This document shows, piece by piece, positions 34,484-43,406 of a stretch of DNA of 64,000 nucleotides. The stretch spans positions 62,001-126,000 of the forward strand of contig JBNMLH010000001.1 of assembly GCA_050875145.1 (NCBI GenBank). The letters are read 5' to 3'. Made by a program: the position numbers and the translations under genes. This stretch comes from CAG-411 sp050875145 (GTDB lineage Bacteria > Bacillota > Clostridia > Lachnospirales > Lachnospiraceae). Numbering within the stretch: position 1 is the first letter of the stretch; each line of letters opens with the position of its first letter. The notes beneath the pieces were generated by a model. It saw only the letters and a program-made list of their open reading frames with translations. It did not search any database and had not been told where the DNA came from.

Positions 34484-34507
34484 ATTGCAAATGAAAGGTG
34501 GATTCAA
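34419..34507 (+). promoter_or_regulatory. Long inverted repeat over the kinase promoter and ribosome site
   Basis: Left arm 34419-34446 begins TTGAATCCAC and ends TTTGCAAATAT; right arm 34482-34507 is its near-complement (ATATTGCAAATG ... GTGGATTCAA), about 25 matching pairs with small bulges, 35 bases between. The right arm contains the AAAGGTGG ribosome site of the kinase gene. If transcription starts upstream of the left arm the mRNA would hide that site in a hairpin; if it starts at the TATAAT at 34452, the palindrome acts at the DNA level. Confidence 0.7.
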
Positions 34508-35788
34508 ATGTTTCATACAATAAGTGACATTTTAGGCCTATTAAAATTTTTTATTGTTGGTGAATACTTTTTTTCATTGCCAAAAAGAAAATCAGCCCCT
34601 ACCATATTCTTTTTTATTATTTTAACAGGTGCTATCTCAATACTATTTTCAAAAATAGCAAATCCTGTTCTACTCTTTTTCCTATATATTTTATTTATAT
34701 ATTTAACCATGTGTGCATACTATAAAACTTCTAAACAACTACTATTGATTTACACCTGTATCATGGATATCGTTTTCAGTTTCTTGGACCAAATGGGATA
34801 TATTCTGATTAAATCAGCTATACAATTGTGCAAATACAAGATACCTAACTCAATTTTAGAAATACTAACATCTTGCATACTACTAATCCTATTATATTTT
34901 CTTGGAAAGCTTTTTCACAAGAAGCTAAATACAAAATTGCAATTTATAGAAAAAAAATATATTTTTCTATTTCTATTCGTACTTGTAGTAGATAGTGCAA
35001 TCGTTACCACGCTAGGTGATTTCGCATTAAATACATATATAAAGAAAAATCATATTCTCTTTGAAATCATTTATTTGGGAGTTGTAATTGGTATTTTCTT
35101 TCAGCTTTTCCTAGTCATTGCACTCATTGTTTCTCGCAACACCTATCGCGAAAAAGAAGCACTGGCAACACAATTTTTAAACGAGCAACAACAACATTAT
35201 GCATATCTAAAAAACCGCGAACGAGAAACTCGTAAGTTTCGCCATGACTTGAAAAACCATATGTTTGTGCTAACCAGCCTATATGAAAAACAAGAGTTTG
35301 ATCAATTTGGTCATTATCTAGAAACCATGAAAGAAAAAATTAATACTTTAAACGCTCCAATCCAGGTACACAATGAAATTGCAGATGCTATCCTAAACAA
35401 ATTTTACTACGAAGGCAAAGAAAAAAATATTTCATTACATGTGCAAGGGCATTTTCCAACTCCTTGCAAAATTTCAGCATTTGACCTATGCACTATTTTG
35501 TCAAATCTTTTAAGTAATGCAATGCAGGCACAAATAAAGTGCGAAGGTGGGGAAATCAACGTAGGAATCCACTACTCTGCCACAGAAATCTTTCTTACAA
35601 TAGAAAACCAATACTTTCAAGAACCACTACAAGAGAAAGGAACCTTTCGCACAAGAAAGAAAGATATCCAAAACCATGGTTTTGGACTCGAAAATGTAAA
35701 AGACTGTGTAGAACAAAATCATGGCACTATTACCATTGAAACAGAACACAATCAATTCAAAGTTTTACTATCTTTATACAACAATTAA
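34508..35788 (+). CDS. AgrC/ComD-like histidine kinase (HPK10)
   Basis: 426 residues from the ATG at 34508 (AAAGGTGG six bases upstream); a TTG 15 codons earlier lies in the same frame. Six membrane helices fill the first 210 residues. The phosphoacceptor His246 is in RHDLKNH, the N-box is LSNLLSNAMQA and the G-box NHGFGLENV. This is the GHKL-type kinase of peptide quorum-sensing systems, which sense secreted peptides through the multi-helix domain. It is followed 24 bases later by a LytTR regulator and is divergent from the peptide/ABC operon. Confidence 0.92.
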   Translation: MFHTISDILGLLKFFIVGEYFFSLPKRKSAPTIFFFIILTGAISILFSKIANPVLLFFLYILFIYLTMCAYYKTSKQLLLIYTCIMDIVFSFLDQMGYILIKSAIQLCKYKIPNSILEILTSCILLILLYFLGKLFHKKLNTKLQFIEKKYIFLFLFVLVVDSAIVTTLGDFALNTYIKKNHILFEIIYLGVVIGIFFQLFLVIALIVSRNTYREKEALATQFLNEQQQHYAYLKNRERETRKFRHDLKNHMFVLTSLYEKQEFDQFGHYLETMKEKINTLNAPIQVHNEIADAILNKFYYEGKEKNISLHVQGHFPTPCKISAFDLCTILSNLLSNAMQAQIKCEGGEINVGIHYSATEIFLTIENQYFQEPLQEKGTFRTRKKDIQNHGFGLENVKDCVEQNHGTITIETEHNQFKVLLSLYNN

Positions 35789-35812
35789 CACTGATGAAAA
35801 GGAGCAGAAGAA

Positions 35813-36526
35813 ATGAATATTGCAATCATAGATGACGAAAAAGAATGGCGCATCAAAACCAAAGAGGTAGTAATCCAAAATCTAAAAAACATGAAACATA
35901 ATGCCTCCATATCCGTCTATTCCTCAGGAGACTTATTCTTACAAGACAAAAAAACATTTGATATGATCTTTATGGATATTGAAATGAATGGAATGGATGG
36001 TTTTGAAACAACCCAATCCTATAAAAAGTGCTTTCCAAAATGTTTGGTATGCATCTTAACTACCCATAATGAACTCTCTCGCTTAGGTTATCGAGTAGAT
36101 GCCTTTCGCTATATTAACAAAGACAGTATGGTAGAAGAAATCTCTGAAGCACTATCCTCTGGCATTAAAGTACTTGGAAAAAATAAAAAAATAACGTTTC
36201 ACGTTATAAATATTGGAAATATTCAATTACCAATTAATGAAATCCTATATATTGAAACAATCAAACGCAATGTACGAGTATATACTAGAGAACAGGAATA
36301 TTTAAGTAATCGCACCATTACCAGTTTTGAAAAAGAACTTCATACATATGGTTTTTACTCTGTTCACAAATCCACTTTAGTAAATTTAGATGCCATCACA
36401 TCAATCGATACAAAAAAACGAGAATTAGGATTTCCAAACGGAAAAAGCGTCACTATAGCTGGGAAAAAAATGCCAGAGGTAAAACAAAAGTATTTAGAAA
36501 TTAAATTTATGTACGCCAACGGATGA
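35813..36526 (+). CDS. LytTR-family response regulator (AgrA/ComE type)
   Basis: 237 residues. Receiver domain (1-118) with acidic Asp7/Asp8, phosphoacceptor Asp55 in IFMDIEMNG and the FRYINKD segment. The LytTR DNA-binding domain (about 135-235) contains ILYIETIKRNVRVYT and YSVHKSTLVNLDAI. The partner of the preceding kinase. Predicted target: the direct repeats at 34153-34183 before the peptide/ABC operon. Confidence 0.95.
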   Translation: MNIAIIDDEKEWRIKTKEVVIQNLKNMKHNASISVYSSGDLFLQDKKTFDMIFMDIEMNGMDGFETTQSYKKCFPKCLVCILTTHNELSRLGYRVDAFRYINKDSMVEEISEALSSGIKVLGKNKKITFHVINIGNIQLPINEILYIETIKRNVRVYTREQEYLSNRTITSFEKELHTYGFYSVHKSTLVNLDAITSIDTKKRELGFPNGKSVTIAGKKMPEVKQKYLEIKFMYANG

Positions 36527-36578
36527 ATTTTTTCACAAAAATTTTTTCCTGATAACGTATCTCCATTTCATATGCATC

Positions 36579-36611
36579 AAAAAAGGCACCCATGCTTGAG
36601 TGCCTTTTTTT
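36579..36611. terminator. Bidirectional terminator between the LytTR gene and atpC
   Basis: AAAAGGCAC and GTGCCTTTT with a short loop, flanked by A and T runs, so it serves both converging transcripts. Confidence 0.85.
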
Positions 36612-36624
36612 CTTTTTATTTTCT

Positions 36625-37035
36625 CTATTTCAAATGTCTCTGATTTACCTTCAAACGGTTCATAGCTTTATTAAGAGCAACCTGCGTATGATAATATTCC
36701 ATAATACTCTGCTTTTGACGAAGTCTTTCTTCCGCACGAATTTTAGCTTCCTCCGCACGTTTTACATCGATTTCCTCTGGTTTTTCTACTGTATCCGCAA
36801 TAATTACCACATGGTCTCCTGAAACCTCTGCATAACCATCGCTGATTGCTGCGTAAAACCATTCTCCATCAATCTTATACTTCACTTCGCCTGCGTTGAT
36901 ACAGGTAACCGTTCTCTCGTGATTCGCTAGGACTCCGCGTTCTCCATCCATACCTGGGAAAATCAAACTTTCGCATTGTCCTGTAAAGAATACACGGTCA
37001 CTGGCAATAATCTCAAGTAAAAATGTCTTTGCCAT
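36625..37035 (-). CDS. atpC: ATP synthase subunit epsilon
   Basis: 136 residues. N-terminal beta sandwich (FLLEIIASDRVFFTGQ, IFPGMDGERGVLANH) and two C-terminal helices (RAEEAKIRAEERLRQ). It belongs to the central stalk and inhibits ATP hydrolysis. Last gene of the atp operon. Confidence 0.96.
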   Translation of the reverse strand: MAKTFLLEIIASDRVFFTGQCESLIFPGMDGERGVLANHERTVTCINAGEVKYKIDGEWFYAAISDGYAEVSGDHVVIIADTVEKPEEIDVKRAEEAKIRAEERLRQKQSIMEYYHTQVALNKAMNRLKVNQRHLK

Positions 37036-37112
37036 GTTACCTCCATTCTGCTAAATCTGCTATAGCCTGCATATATGCTTTGCAAACCAGAACCAGACAA
37101 CCTATTCGTGGT

Positions 37113-38510
37113 TTAATTAGCCTTTTCCATCTCTTTTGCTTTTGCCTTTACATCCTCGATTGTACCAACCATAAGAAATGCAGCTTCTGGATATTCATCC
37201 ATCTCACCATCAAGAATTGCCTTAAATCCTGCAATTGTATCCTGCAAGGAAACAAATCTACCAGGAATGCTTGTAAACTGTTCTCCTACGAAGAATGGCT
37301 GTGATAAGAATTTCTGAATCTTTCTTGCACGATATACAGCAATCTTATCATCTTCATCCAATTCCTCCATACCAAGAATTGCGATAATATCCTGTAATTC
37401 CTTGTATTTTTGCAGTAATTCCTGCACTCTACGAGCTACCATGTAATGTTCTTCTCCAACAATATCTGGCTCAAGAATACGTGAGGTAGACTCCAATGGA
37501 TCTACAGCCGGATAAATACCCTGCTCAACAATCTTTCTTGAAAGTACCGTTGTAGCATCCAAATGGGCAAATGTATTGGCTGGAGCTGGGTCAGTCAAGT
37601 CATCCGCTGGTACATATACCGCCTGTACAGATGTGATAGAACCATTCTTTGTAGAAGTAATTCTTTCCTGTAATTCACCAACCTCATTTGCCAATGTTGG
37701 CTGATAACCTACGGCTGATGGCATACGACCTAACAACGCTGAAACTTCAGAACCAGCCTGTACATAACGGAAAATATTATCAATGAATAACAATACATCC
37801 TGATTTTCTTTATCACGGAAATATTCAGCCATCGTAAGTCCTGTCTGTGCAACACGCATACGTGCTCCAGGTGGCTCGTTCATCTGACCAAACACTAAGG
37901 CTGTCTTTTTAATAACACCAGAATCTTTCATTTCATGCCACAAATCGTTTCCTTCACGAGAACGCTCTCCAACACCGGTAAAAATAGAATATCCACCATG
38001 CTCTGTAGCAACGTTACGAATCAATTCCTGAATCAATACAGTCTTACCTACACCAGCACCACCGAACAAACCAATCTTACCACCCTTAGCATAAGGTGCT
38101 AATAAGTCAATAACCTTGATACCTGTTTCCAAAATCTCGACAACTGGACTTTGTTCTTCAAATGTAGGTGGTTTTCTATGAATTGGCCATTTTTCTCCAC
38201 CATCTACTGGCGCATCTTTATCAATGGTATCTCCAATTACGTTAAACATTCTTCCTAATGTTTGTTCTCCAACAGGTACCTGAATACAAGATCCAGTTGC
38301 TACTACTTCCATTCCTTTTGAAAGCCCCTCACTAGAAGCCAGTAAGATACAACGGACTACATTGTTTCCTATATGGCTGGACACTTCCATTACAAGACGT
38401 TTTCCGTTCATGTTTACCTCAAGGGCATCCTTGATCATAGGAAGTTTTCCACTCTCAAATTCTACATCCACAACAGGTCCTAAAACCTGTACGATTTTTC
38501 CTCGTTCCAT
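37113..38510 (-). CDS. atpD: ATP synthase subunit beta
   Basis: 465 residues. P-loop GGAGVGKT, catalytic Glu in GVGERSREGNDL, Walker B DVLLFIDNIFR, DELSD-equivalent MEELDEDDK. Catalytic subunit of F1. Start ATG after AAAGGAGATTCTACAAAT. Confidence 0.98.
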   Translation of the reverse strand: MERGKIVQVLGPVVDVEFESGKLPMIKDALEVNMNGKRLVMEVSSHIGNNVVRCILLASSEGLSKGMEVVATGSCIQVPVGEQTLGRMFNVIGDTIDKDAPVDGGEKWPIHRKPPTFEEQSPVVEILETGIKVIDLLAPYAKGGKIGLFGGAGVGKTVLIQELIRNVATEHGGYSIFTGVGERSREGNDLWHEMKDSGVIKKTALVFGQMNEPPGARMRVAQTGLTMAEYFRDKENQDVLLFIDNIFRYVQAGSEVSALLGRMPSAVGYQPTLANEVGELQERITSTKNGSITSVQAVYVPADDLTDPAPANTFAHLDATTVLSRKIVEQGIYPAVDPLESTSRILEPDIVGEEHYMVARRVQELLQKYKELQDIIAILGMEELDEDDKIAVYRARKIQKFLSQPFFVGEQFTSIPGRFVSLQDTIAGFKAILDGEMDEYPEAAFLMVGTIEDVKAKAKEMEKAN

Positions 38511-38564
38511 ATTTGTAGAATCTCCTTTCTTTTCATATTTCTGCTCTATCTGCTCACCAAAGGC

Positions 38565-39455
38565 TTAAGATTGTTTCTGTTTCTTAAGTGCTTTAGCTCC
38601 CGCAGCTACTTCCGTAATTTCCTGTGTAATTGCTCCCTGACGGGCACGATTATACATCAAATCCAAGTCATGTAACATTTCTTTCGCACTCTTTGTAGCT
38701 GCCTCCATAGCAATCATTCGATCGTTTTGCTCACTGGAGAAAGACTCTACCATACATCCAAAAATCAAACCTTTTAAATAGTTTGGCACCAAACGGTCCA
38801 TAACTACTTCTGGTGATGGCTCAAATTTTGCGTGTAATGCCCCTGCTTTACGACGCTCAAATTTACGACGTTCTAACGGTAAAATCTTTGTACAAACCGG
38901 CTCTGATTTAATCGGAGTAACCATCTTTGTGTAAATCAAATACACATCATCAAGCTGTCTTGTCTGAAATAAATTCAAAATGGTTTCCGAAATCTCACGA
39001 GCACGATACATAGTTGGATTTTGTGCGGTATATAAAAATTCACAATCTACAGTAACACCTTTTCTCAAAAAATACTGCCGTCCTACCTGTCCAACAACAA
39101 ATAGCATTGTATTTTTAGAATTGTGTTTTGCCATCTCATTTTCTGCAGCCTTAATCACATTATGATTGTAAGAACCTGCAAGTCCTTTATCCGCAGTAAT
39201 TACAAGATAGCCGATTTTTCTATCTTCCTCTGGTATCTCTTCTCTTCTTTCAAAGAAAACTTCATGCATATGAGGTGCATAGAATAAAATATCATGAATC
39301 GTCTCCTGCAATTTCACAAAATAAGGTTCGGTAGCAAGCAGAGTTTTTCTCGCCTTCTTAAGTTTTGAAGAAGAGATTAAATACATGGCATTGGTTATTT
39401 TCATAATGTCTTGTATTCCTTTGATTCGATTACGAATCTCTCTCATATTTGCCAT
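38565..39455 (-). CDS. atpG: ATP synthase subunit gamma
   Basis: 296 residues. N-terminal coiled coil MREIRNRIKGIQDIMKITNA, central GYLVITADKGLAGSYN, and C-terminal coiled coil ending ARQGAITQEITEVAAGA. Rotor shaft of F1. Confidence 0.98.
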   Translation of the reverse strand: MANMREIRNRIKGIQDIMKITNAMYLISSSKLKKARKTLLATEPYFVKLQETIHDILFYAPHMHEVFFERREEIPEEDRKIGYLVITADKGLAGSYNHNVIKAAENEMAKHNSKNTMLFVVGQVGRQYFLRKGVTVDCEFLYTAQNPTMYRAREISETILNLFQTRQLDDVYLIYTKMVTPIKSEPVCTKILPLERRKFERRKAGALHAKFEPSPEVVMDRLVPNYLKGLIFGCMVESFSSEQNDRMIAMEAATKSAKEMLHDLDLMYNRARQGAITQEITEVAAGAKALKKQKQS

Positions 39456-39470
39456 AATCCTGCCTCCAAA

Positions 39471-40979
39471 CTATTTCTTAAACGCCTTTACTGCATCAAT
39501 AATCTGTTGAATCAATTCATCTGTCAATACTTTTTCTGTATCGATTTTTTCAACTATATCTGTATGTTTTGCTTCAAAATAATCCAACATATCATTTACA
39601 TATGCTTTTACTTCTTTTGGATCAATGTCCAATAAAAGCTTATTATTTGCAGCAATCAATGTAATTACCTGTTGATGCAAAGATAACGGTTTGGAAAGAG
39701 GTTGTTTTAACAATTCCATCAAAATCTTTCCATGTTGTAATAACTCTTTTGTATTTGAATCAAGTTCAGAGCTAAACTGTGTAAATACTTCCATCTCACG
39801 ATACTGTGCAAGGTCAATACGAAGACTTCCTGATGCCTTTTTCATAGCTTTTGTCTGTGCATCTCCACCTACACGGGATACGGATAAACCAACGTTTACA
39901 GCCGGACGCTGACCTGCAAAGAACAATTCGCTCTCTAGGAAAATCTGTCCATCTGTAATGGAAATAACATTTGTTGGTATGTATGCAGATACATCACCAG
40001 CCTGTGTCTCAATAATAGGCAATGCGGTAATAGAACCACCGCCATGCTCATCATCCAAACGACAAGAACGCTCCAATAATCTGGAATGTAAATAGAATAC
40101 ATCACCAGGATATGCCTCACGACCTGGAGAACGCTCTAACAATAAGGACATCGTACGATATGCTACCGCATGTTTTGATAAATCATCATAAATAATCAAA
40201 ACATCTTTTCCTTTTTCCATAAAATACTCTGCAATCGCTGTACCAGAATATGGCGCAATATATTGAAGTGGTGCCACATCACTGGCTGTGGAGTTTACAA
40301 TAATTGTGTAATCCATCGCACCATGCTCTGTTAATGTGGACACTAATTTTGCAACTGTAGATGCTTTCTGACCGATTGCAACATAAATACAGATAACATC
40401 CTGTCCCTTTTGATTGATAATCGTATCTGTTGCAATAGCTGTTTTACCGGTCTGTCTATCTCCGATAATCAACTCTCTTTGTCCTCTACCAATTGGGAAC
40501 ATTGAGTCGATAGCAAGAATACCTGTCTGTAAAGGTGTACTTACAGATTTACGATCACATACACCCGCTGCTTCACGCTCAATTGGGTAAAATGCATCTG
40601 CTGGAATATCACCTTTTCCATCAATTGGAGTTCCAAGTGCATTCACAACTCTTCCAAGCATCTGGTCTGAAACTGGGATACCTGCTCTTTTCTTTGTACG
40701 AACAACTTTGCTGCCTTCTGTAATTCCATAATCGGAACCCAATAATACGCAACTAATACTTTTCATTTCCAAGTTCTGAACAATACCACGTACTCCTGTC
40801 TCAAATTCCACAAGCTCACCATACATAGCCTCATCTAAGCCATATACTGTTACAATACCATCACTGATATTTGTTACTCTACCAGTCTCTTTTACGACTG
40901 TTTTTAAATCAAAATCTTCAATTTCACTCTTAAGTACGGAAATAATTTCATCCTGATTAAAGCTTGCCAATTGTTTCAC
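39471..40979 (-). CDS. atpA: ATP synthase subunit alpha
   Basis: 502 residues. Non-catalytic P-loop GDRQTGKT, then SVSRVGGDAQTKAMKK and the alpha-specific AVAYRTMSLLLERSPGREAY. It starts at a GTG immediately after the TAG of atpH (TAGGTG), with only a weak GAAGG before it, suggesting translational coupling. Confidence 0.98.
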   Translation of the reverse strand: MKQLASFNQDEIISVLKSEIEDFDLKTVVKETGRVTNISDGIVTVYGLDEAMYGELVEFETGVRGIVQNLEMKSISCVLLGSDYGITEGSKVVRTKKRAGIPVSDQMLGRVVNALGTPIDGKGDIPADAFYPIEREAAGVCDRKSVSTPLQTGILAIDSMFPIGRGQRELIIGDRQTGKTAIATDTIINQKGQDVICIYVAIGQKASTVAKLVSTLTEHGAMDYTIIVNSTASDVAPLQYIAPYSGTAIAEYFMEKGKDVLIIYDDLSKHAVAYRTMSLLLERSPGREAYPGDVFYLHSRLLERSCRLDDEHGGGSITALPIIETQAGDVSAYIPTNVISITDGQIFLESELFFAGQRPAVNVGLSVSRVGGDAQTKAMKKASGSLRIDLAQYREMEVFTQFSSELDSNTKELLQHGKILMELLKQPLSKPLSLHQQVITLIAANNKLLLDIDPKEVKAYVNDMLDYFEAKHTDIVEKIDTEKVLTDELIQQIIDAVKAFKK

Positions 40980-41486
40980 CTACCTTCTAACAAGGGACTT
41001 CTGCATTTCATCCAAGGTTCCCTTTATGCTCTTATCATACTCTGTATCGTTTACCTTTAACACCATACCACCGATCAGAGAAGGATCCTCAATCAAATCC
41101 AGTTCCACTCCTGCCTTGTTATATTTTTTACATATCATCTCTTTTACTTGTTCAATATCTTCATTATCCATTCGCATCGCATAACGAAGGGTTGCTTTTA
41201 CTTTATTTTCTTTTTCCAGCATAAAACCATCGTATGCTTCAAAGATATCTTTCCAAATTCCCATAGCATTATGTTCACATAATAAACGCATAAACTTTGT
41301 AATACTTTCTGGAAATAAGGATTTAATCACACTTACCTTTTCCTCTTTTCGCACTAAAGGATTCGCAAGTACATCTGCTACTATTGGTGCCTCTTCCAAT
41401 AAAGCTTTCGTATTAGAAATATCTTCCTTGGAAACAGAAAGATTTTCCAGCACTTTTGCATAATTCATTGATCTTTGGGTTATCAT
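40980..41486 (-). CDS. atpH: ATP synthase subunit delta
   Basis: 168 residues. Typical N terminus (YAKVLENLSV) and C-terminal segment DPSLIGGMVLKVND. Peripheral-stalk subunit. Overlaps atpF by four bases (ATGA) and abuts atpA. Confidence 0.96.
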   Translation of the reverse strand: MITQRSMNYAKVLENLSVSKEDISNTKALLEEAPIVADVLANPLVRKEEKVSVIKSLFPESITKFMRLLCEHNAMGIWKDIFEAYDGFMLEKENKVKATLRYAMRMDNEDIEQVKEMICKKYNKAGVELDLIEDPSLIGGMVLKVNDTEYDKSIKGTLDEMQKSLVRR

Positions 41487-41989
41487 TCTGCCCCACCCGC
41501 TTCCTGTAAGAAGTCACCAATGAGCTTTTTATTCGCATCCTCATCCACATTTTTCTGAATGACTTTTTGTGCTGCTAACAATGCGATACCAGCAATCTCT
41601 GATTGTGCCTGTTCCATAGATTTCTTTTTCTCCAATTCAATAGAACGTTTCGCCTCATCCATGATTCTGCCTGCTTCTGCACGAGATGCTTCTACCTGTT
41701 TTGTATACTCAATCTTCGCACGTTCCTTTGCATCTTTCATGATCTTTACCGTTTCTTCTTCTGCATCATCTAATACCTGCTGATATTCCTTCTTTAAAGC
41801 CTGGGCATCTGTCTTTTCTTTTTCTGCTGCCTCAATATTATCTGCAATCATTTTCTTACGTTTATCCAGTATTTCATTTACTGGCTTAAATAAAAAGAAA
41901 CGGAAGAAAAGGAACAAAATCAAGATATTGATAATTGTGTATACAACATATGGGCTTATGCTCATGATATTGATTTCTGCTACCATCAT
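41483..41989 (-). CDS. atpF: ATP synthase subunit b
   Basis: 168 residues from the ATG at 41989, nine bases after GAGGTG; a GTG four codons earlier overlaps that site. One N-terminal helix (about 11-32) and a long charged coiled coil (about 40-150) typical of the peripheral stalk. Confidence 0.95.
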   Translation of the reverse strand: MMVAEINIMSISPYVVYTIINILILFLFFRFFLFKPVNEILDKRKKMIADNIEAAEKEKTDAQALKKEYQQVLDDAEEETVKIMKDAKERAKIEYTKQVEASRAEAGRIMDEAKRSIELEKKKSMEQAQSEIAGIALLAAQKVIQKNVDEDANKKLIGDFLQEAGGAE

Positions 41990-42014
41990 ATCCAAATTCA
42001 CCTCTATCTGCTCT

Positions 42015-42110
42015 TTATTTCTTCTTCATAAACTTATAAGTCAAAACTGCCGTAACGATAGAAACTACTATAAATATAGCTATAAATGCTATTATTGCTT
42101 CCGTTGTCAT
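42015..42110 (-). CDS. 31-residue single-helix membrane protein in the atp operon
   Basis: ATG at 42108-42110, AGGAG eight bases upstream, 31 codons and TAA. MTTEAII starts a hydrophobic helix of about 20 residues, followed by a YKFMKKK tail, so one membrane pass with a positive cytoplasmic end. It lies between atpE copy 2 and atpF in the same direction, 18 bases after the atpE stop and 25 bases before the atpF start. It matches none of the standard subunits nor AtpI/AtpZ by size. It may be a small assembly or structural partner of Fo. Confidence 0.6.
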   Translation of the reverse strand: MTTEAIIAFIAIFIVVSIVTAVLTYKFMKKK

Positions 42111-42128
42111 CGTTTTCGCTCCTATCTC

Positions 42129-42344
42129 TTATTTTAAGAAGAAAATAATCAATACTGCTACTACGAAACCATAAATAGCAGTTGCCTCTGCCAACGCACA
42201 TCCAAGCAATAATACTTTGTTGATATCACCTGATGCTTCCGGCTGTCTGGCAATGGCCTCTGATGCCTTTGATGTTGCTACACCAATACCAATTCCTGCT
42301 CCAATACCTGTTAATACTGCTAATCCAGCTCCTAATGCTATCAT
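42129..42344 (-). CDS. atpE: ATP synthase subunit c, second copy
   Basis: 71 residues, two helices with the loop ARQPEASGDI and the ion-binding Glu in LAEATAIYG. The Na+ ligand set of Na+ rotors (Gln in helix 1, Ser after the Glu) is replaced by Ile and Ala, so H+ coupling is predicted. Protein identical to the copy at 42438-42653; nine synonymous base changes only. Confidence 0.97.
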   Translation of the reverse strand: MIALGAGLAVLTGIGAGIGIGVATSKASEAIARQPEASGDINKVLLLGCALAEATAIYGFVVAVLIIFFLK

Positions 42345-42437
42345 ATTCTACCTCTTTTCCGCGCCCTGCGCTATTTTATAAAATAATATCACATTCATTC
42401 TTCATTCGTAACCATTACCGGTCCTTTGTTCATTCTT

Positions 42438-42653
42438 TTACTTCAAGAAGAAAATAATCAATACTGCTACTACGAAACCATAAATAGCAGTTGCCTCTGC
42501 CAACGCACATCCAAGCAATAATACTTTGTTGATATCACCCGATGCTTCCGGCTGTCTGGCAATGGCTTCTGATGCTTTGGACGTTGCCACACCAATACCA
42601 ATTCCTGCTCCAATACCTGTTAATACCGCTAATCCAGCTCCTAATGCTATCAT
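42438..42653 (-). CDS. atpE: ATP synthase subunit c, first copy
   Basis: 71 residues identical to the product of 42129-42344. The duplicated unit spans about 309 bp and includes the leader ATTTT...GCGCAGGGCGC...AGGTAG with its ribosome site. The c-ring would be homomeric in sequence; duplication probably raises expression, as the ring needs about ten copies. Confidence 0.97.
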   Translation of the reverse strand: MIALGAGLAVLTGIGAGIGIGVATSKASEAIARQPEASGDINKVLLLGCALAEATAIYGFVVAVLIIFFLK

Positions 42654-42719
42654 ATTCTACCTCTTTTCTGCGCCCTGCGCTATTTTTGCAGCACATACAT
42701 ATATGCTGTTTTATACCTG

Positions 42720-43406
42720 TTATCCCTCCATCTTCTCTTGCATGAATAATGAAGTAAGGAAAACAAATACATACGCCTGTATTCCACCGTCAAATACGTC
42801 AAAGTACATACTAAATACCATTGGTACAAAAATTGGAACAACCATCTTGATCAATTCCATAACAATATATGCACCTAAAACATTACCAAACAATCGCATA
42901 CATAGCGAAAGTGGTCGAATGAATACTTCCAGAATGTTAATTGGAAGTAATACTGGCATCGGTTCTGCAAAACTCTTCAACCAACCTTTGACACCTTTCT
43001 TGTGAATACCAGACCACTCGATGAGAAAAATGCTCATAAAGGCCAATCCTGCTGTTACATTCAAATCCTTTGTAGGTGGTGTGATACCAAACAAGCCTAT
43101 TACATTTGCCACAGCAAGATAAATCAATACTGTTCCCAAATACGGAATATAGCACTTGCCCTCTTCACCTAAAATGCCAGTGAAAAAGTTATTGATAAAT
43201 TCCACCAGTGATTCGATAACAATCTGTACTTTGCTTGTGGGCTGTACTTTTAAATTTCGTACAAATACCAAAGTCAGAATCATCAAAATCAACATGATAA
43301 GCCATGTAACTGCGATAGCCGTAGGAACCGTAAATTTTCCAAAGAATGTAGTATTTCCACAATCCATGGATTGTTTCAGTTCCTCAACGAACTCATCAAC
43401 GTTCAT
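42720..43406 (-). CDS. atpB: ATP synthase subunit a
   Basis: 228 residues from the ATG at 43406 after AGGAGGTGAAAGTAGG; the frame extends 19 codons upstream without support. Several membrane helices, with the essential Arg in LSLCMRLFGNVLGA. It forms the ion half-channels of Fo. First gene of the operon; no atpI precedes it. Confidence 0.96.
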   Translation of the reverse strand: MNVDEFVEELKQSMDCGNTTFFGKFTVPTAIAVTWLIMLILMILTLVFVRNLKVQPTSKVQIVIESLVEFINNFFTGILGEEGKCYIPYLGTVLIYLAVANVIGLFGITPPTKDLNVTAGLAFMSIFLIEWSGIHKKGVKGWLKSFAEPMPVLLPINILEVFIRPLSLCMRLFGNVLGAYIVMELIKMVVPIFVPMVFSMYFDVFDGGIQAYVFVFLTSLFMQEKMEG

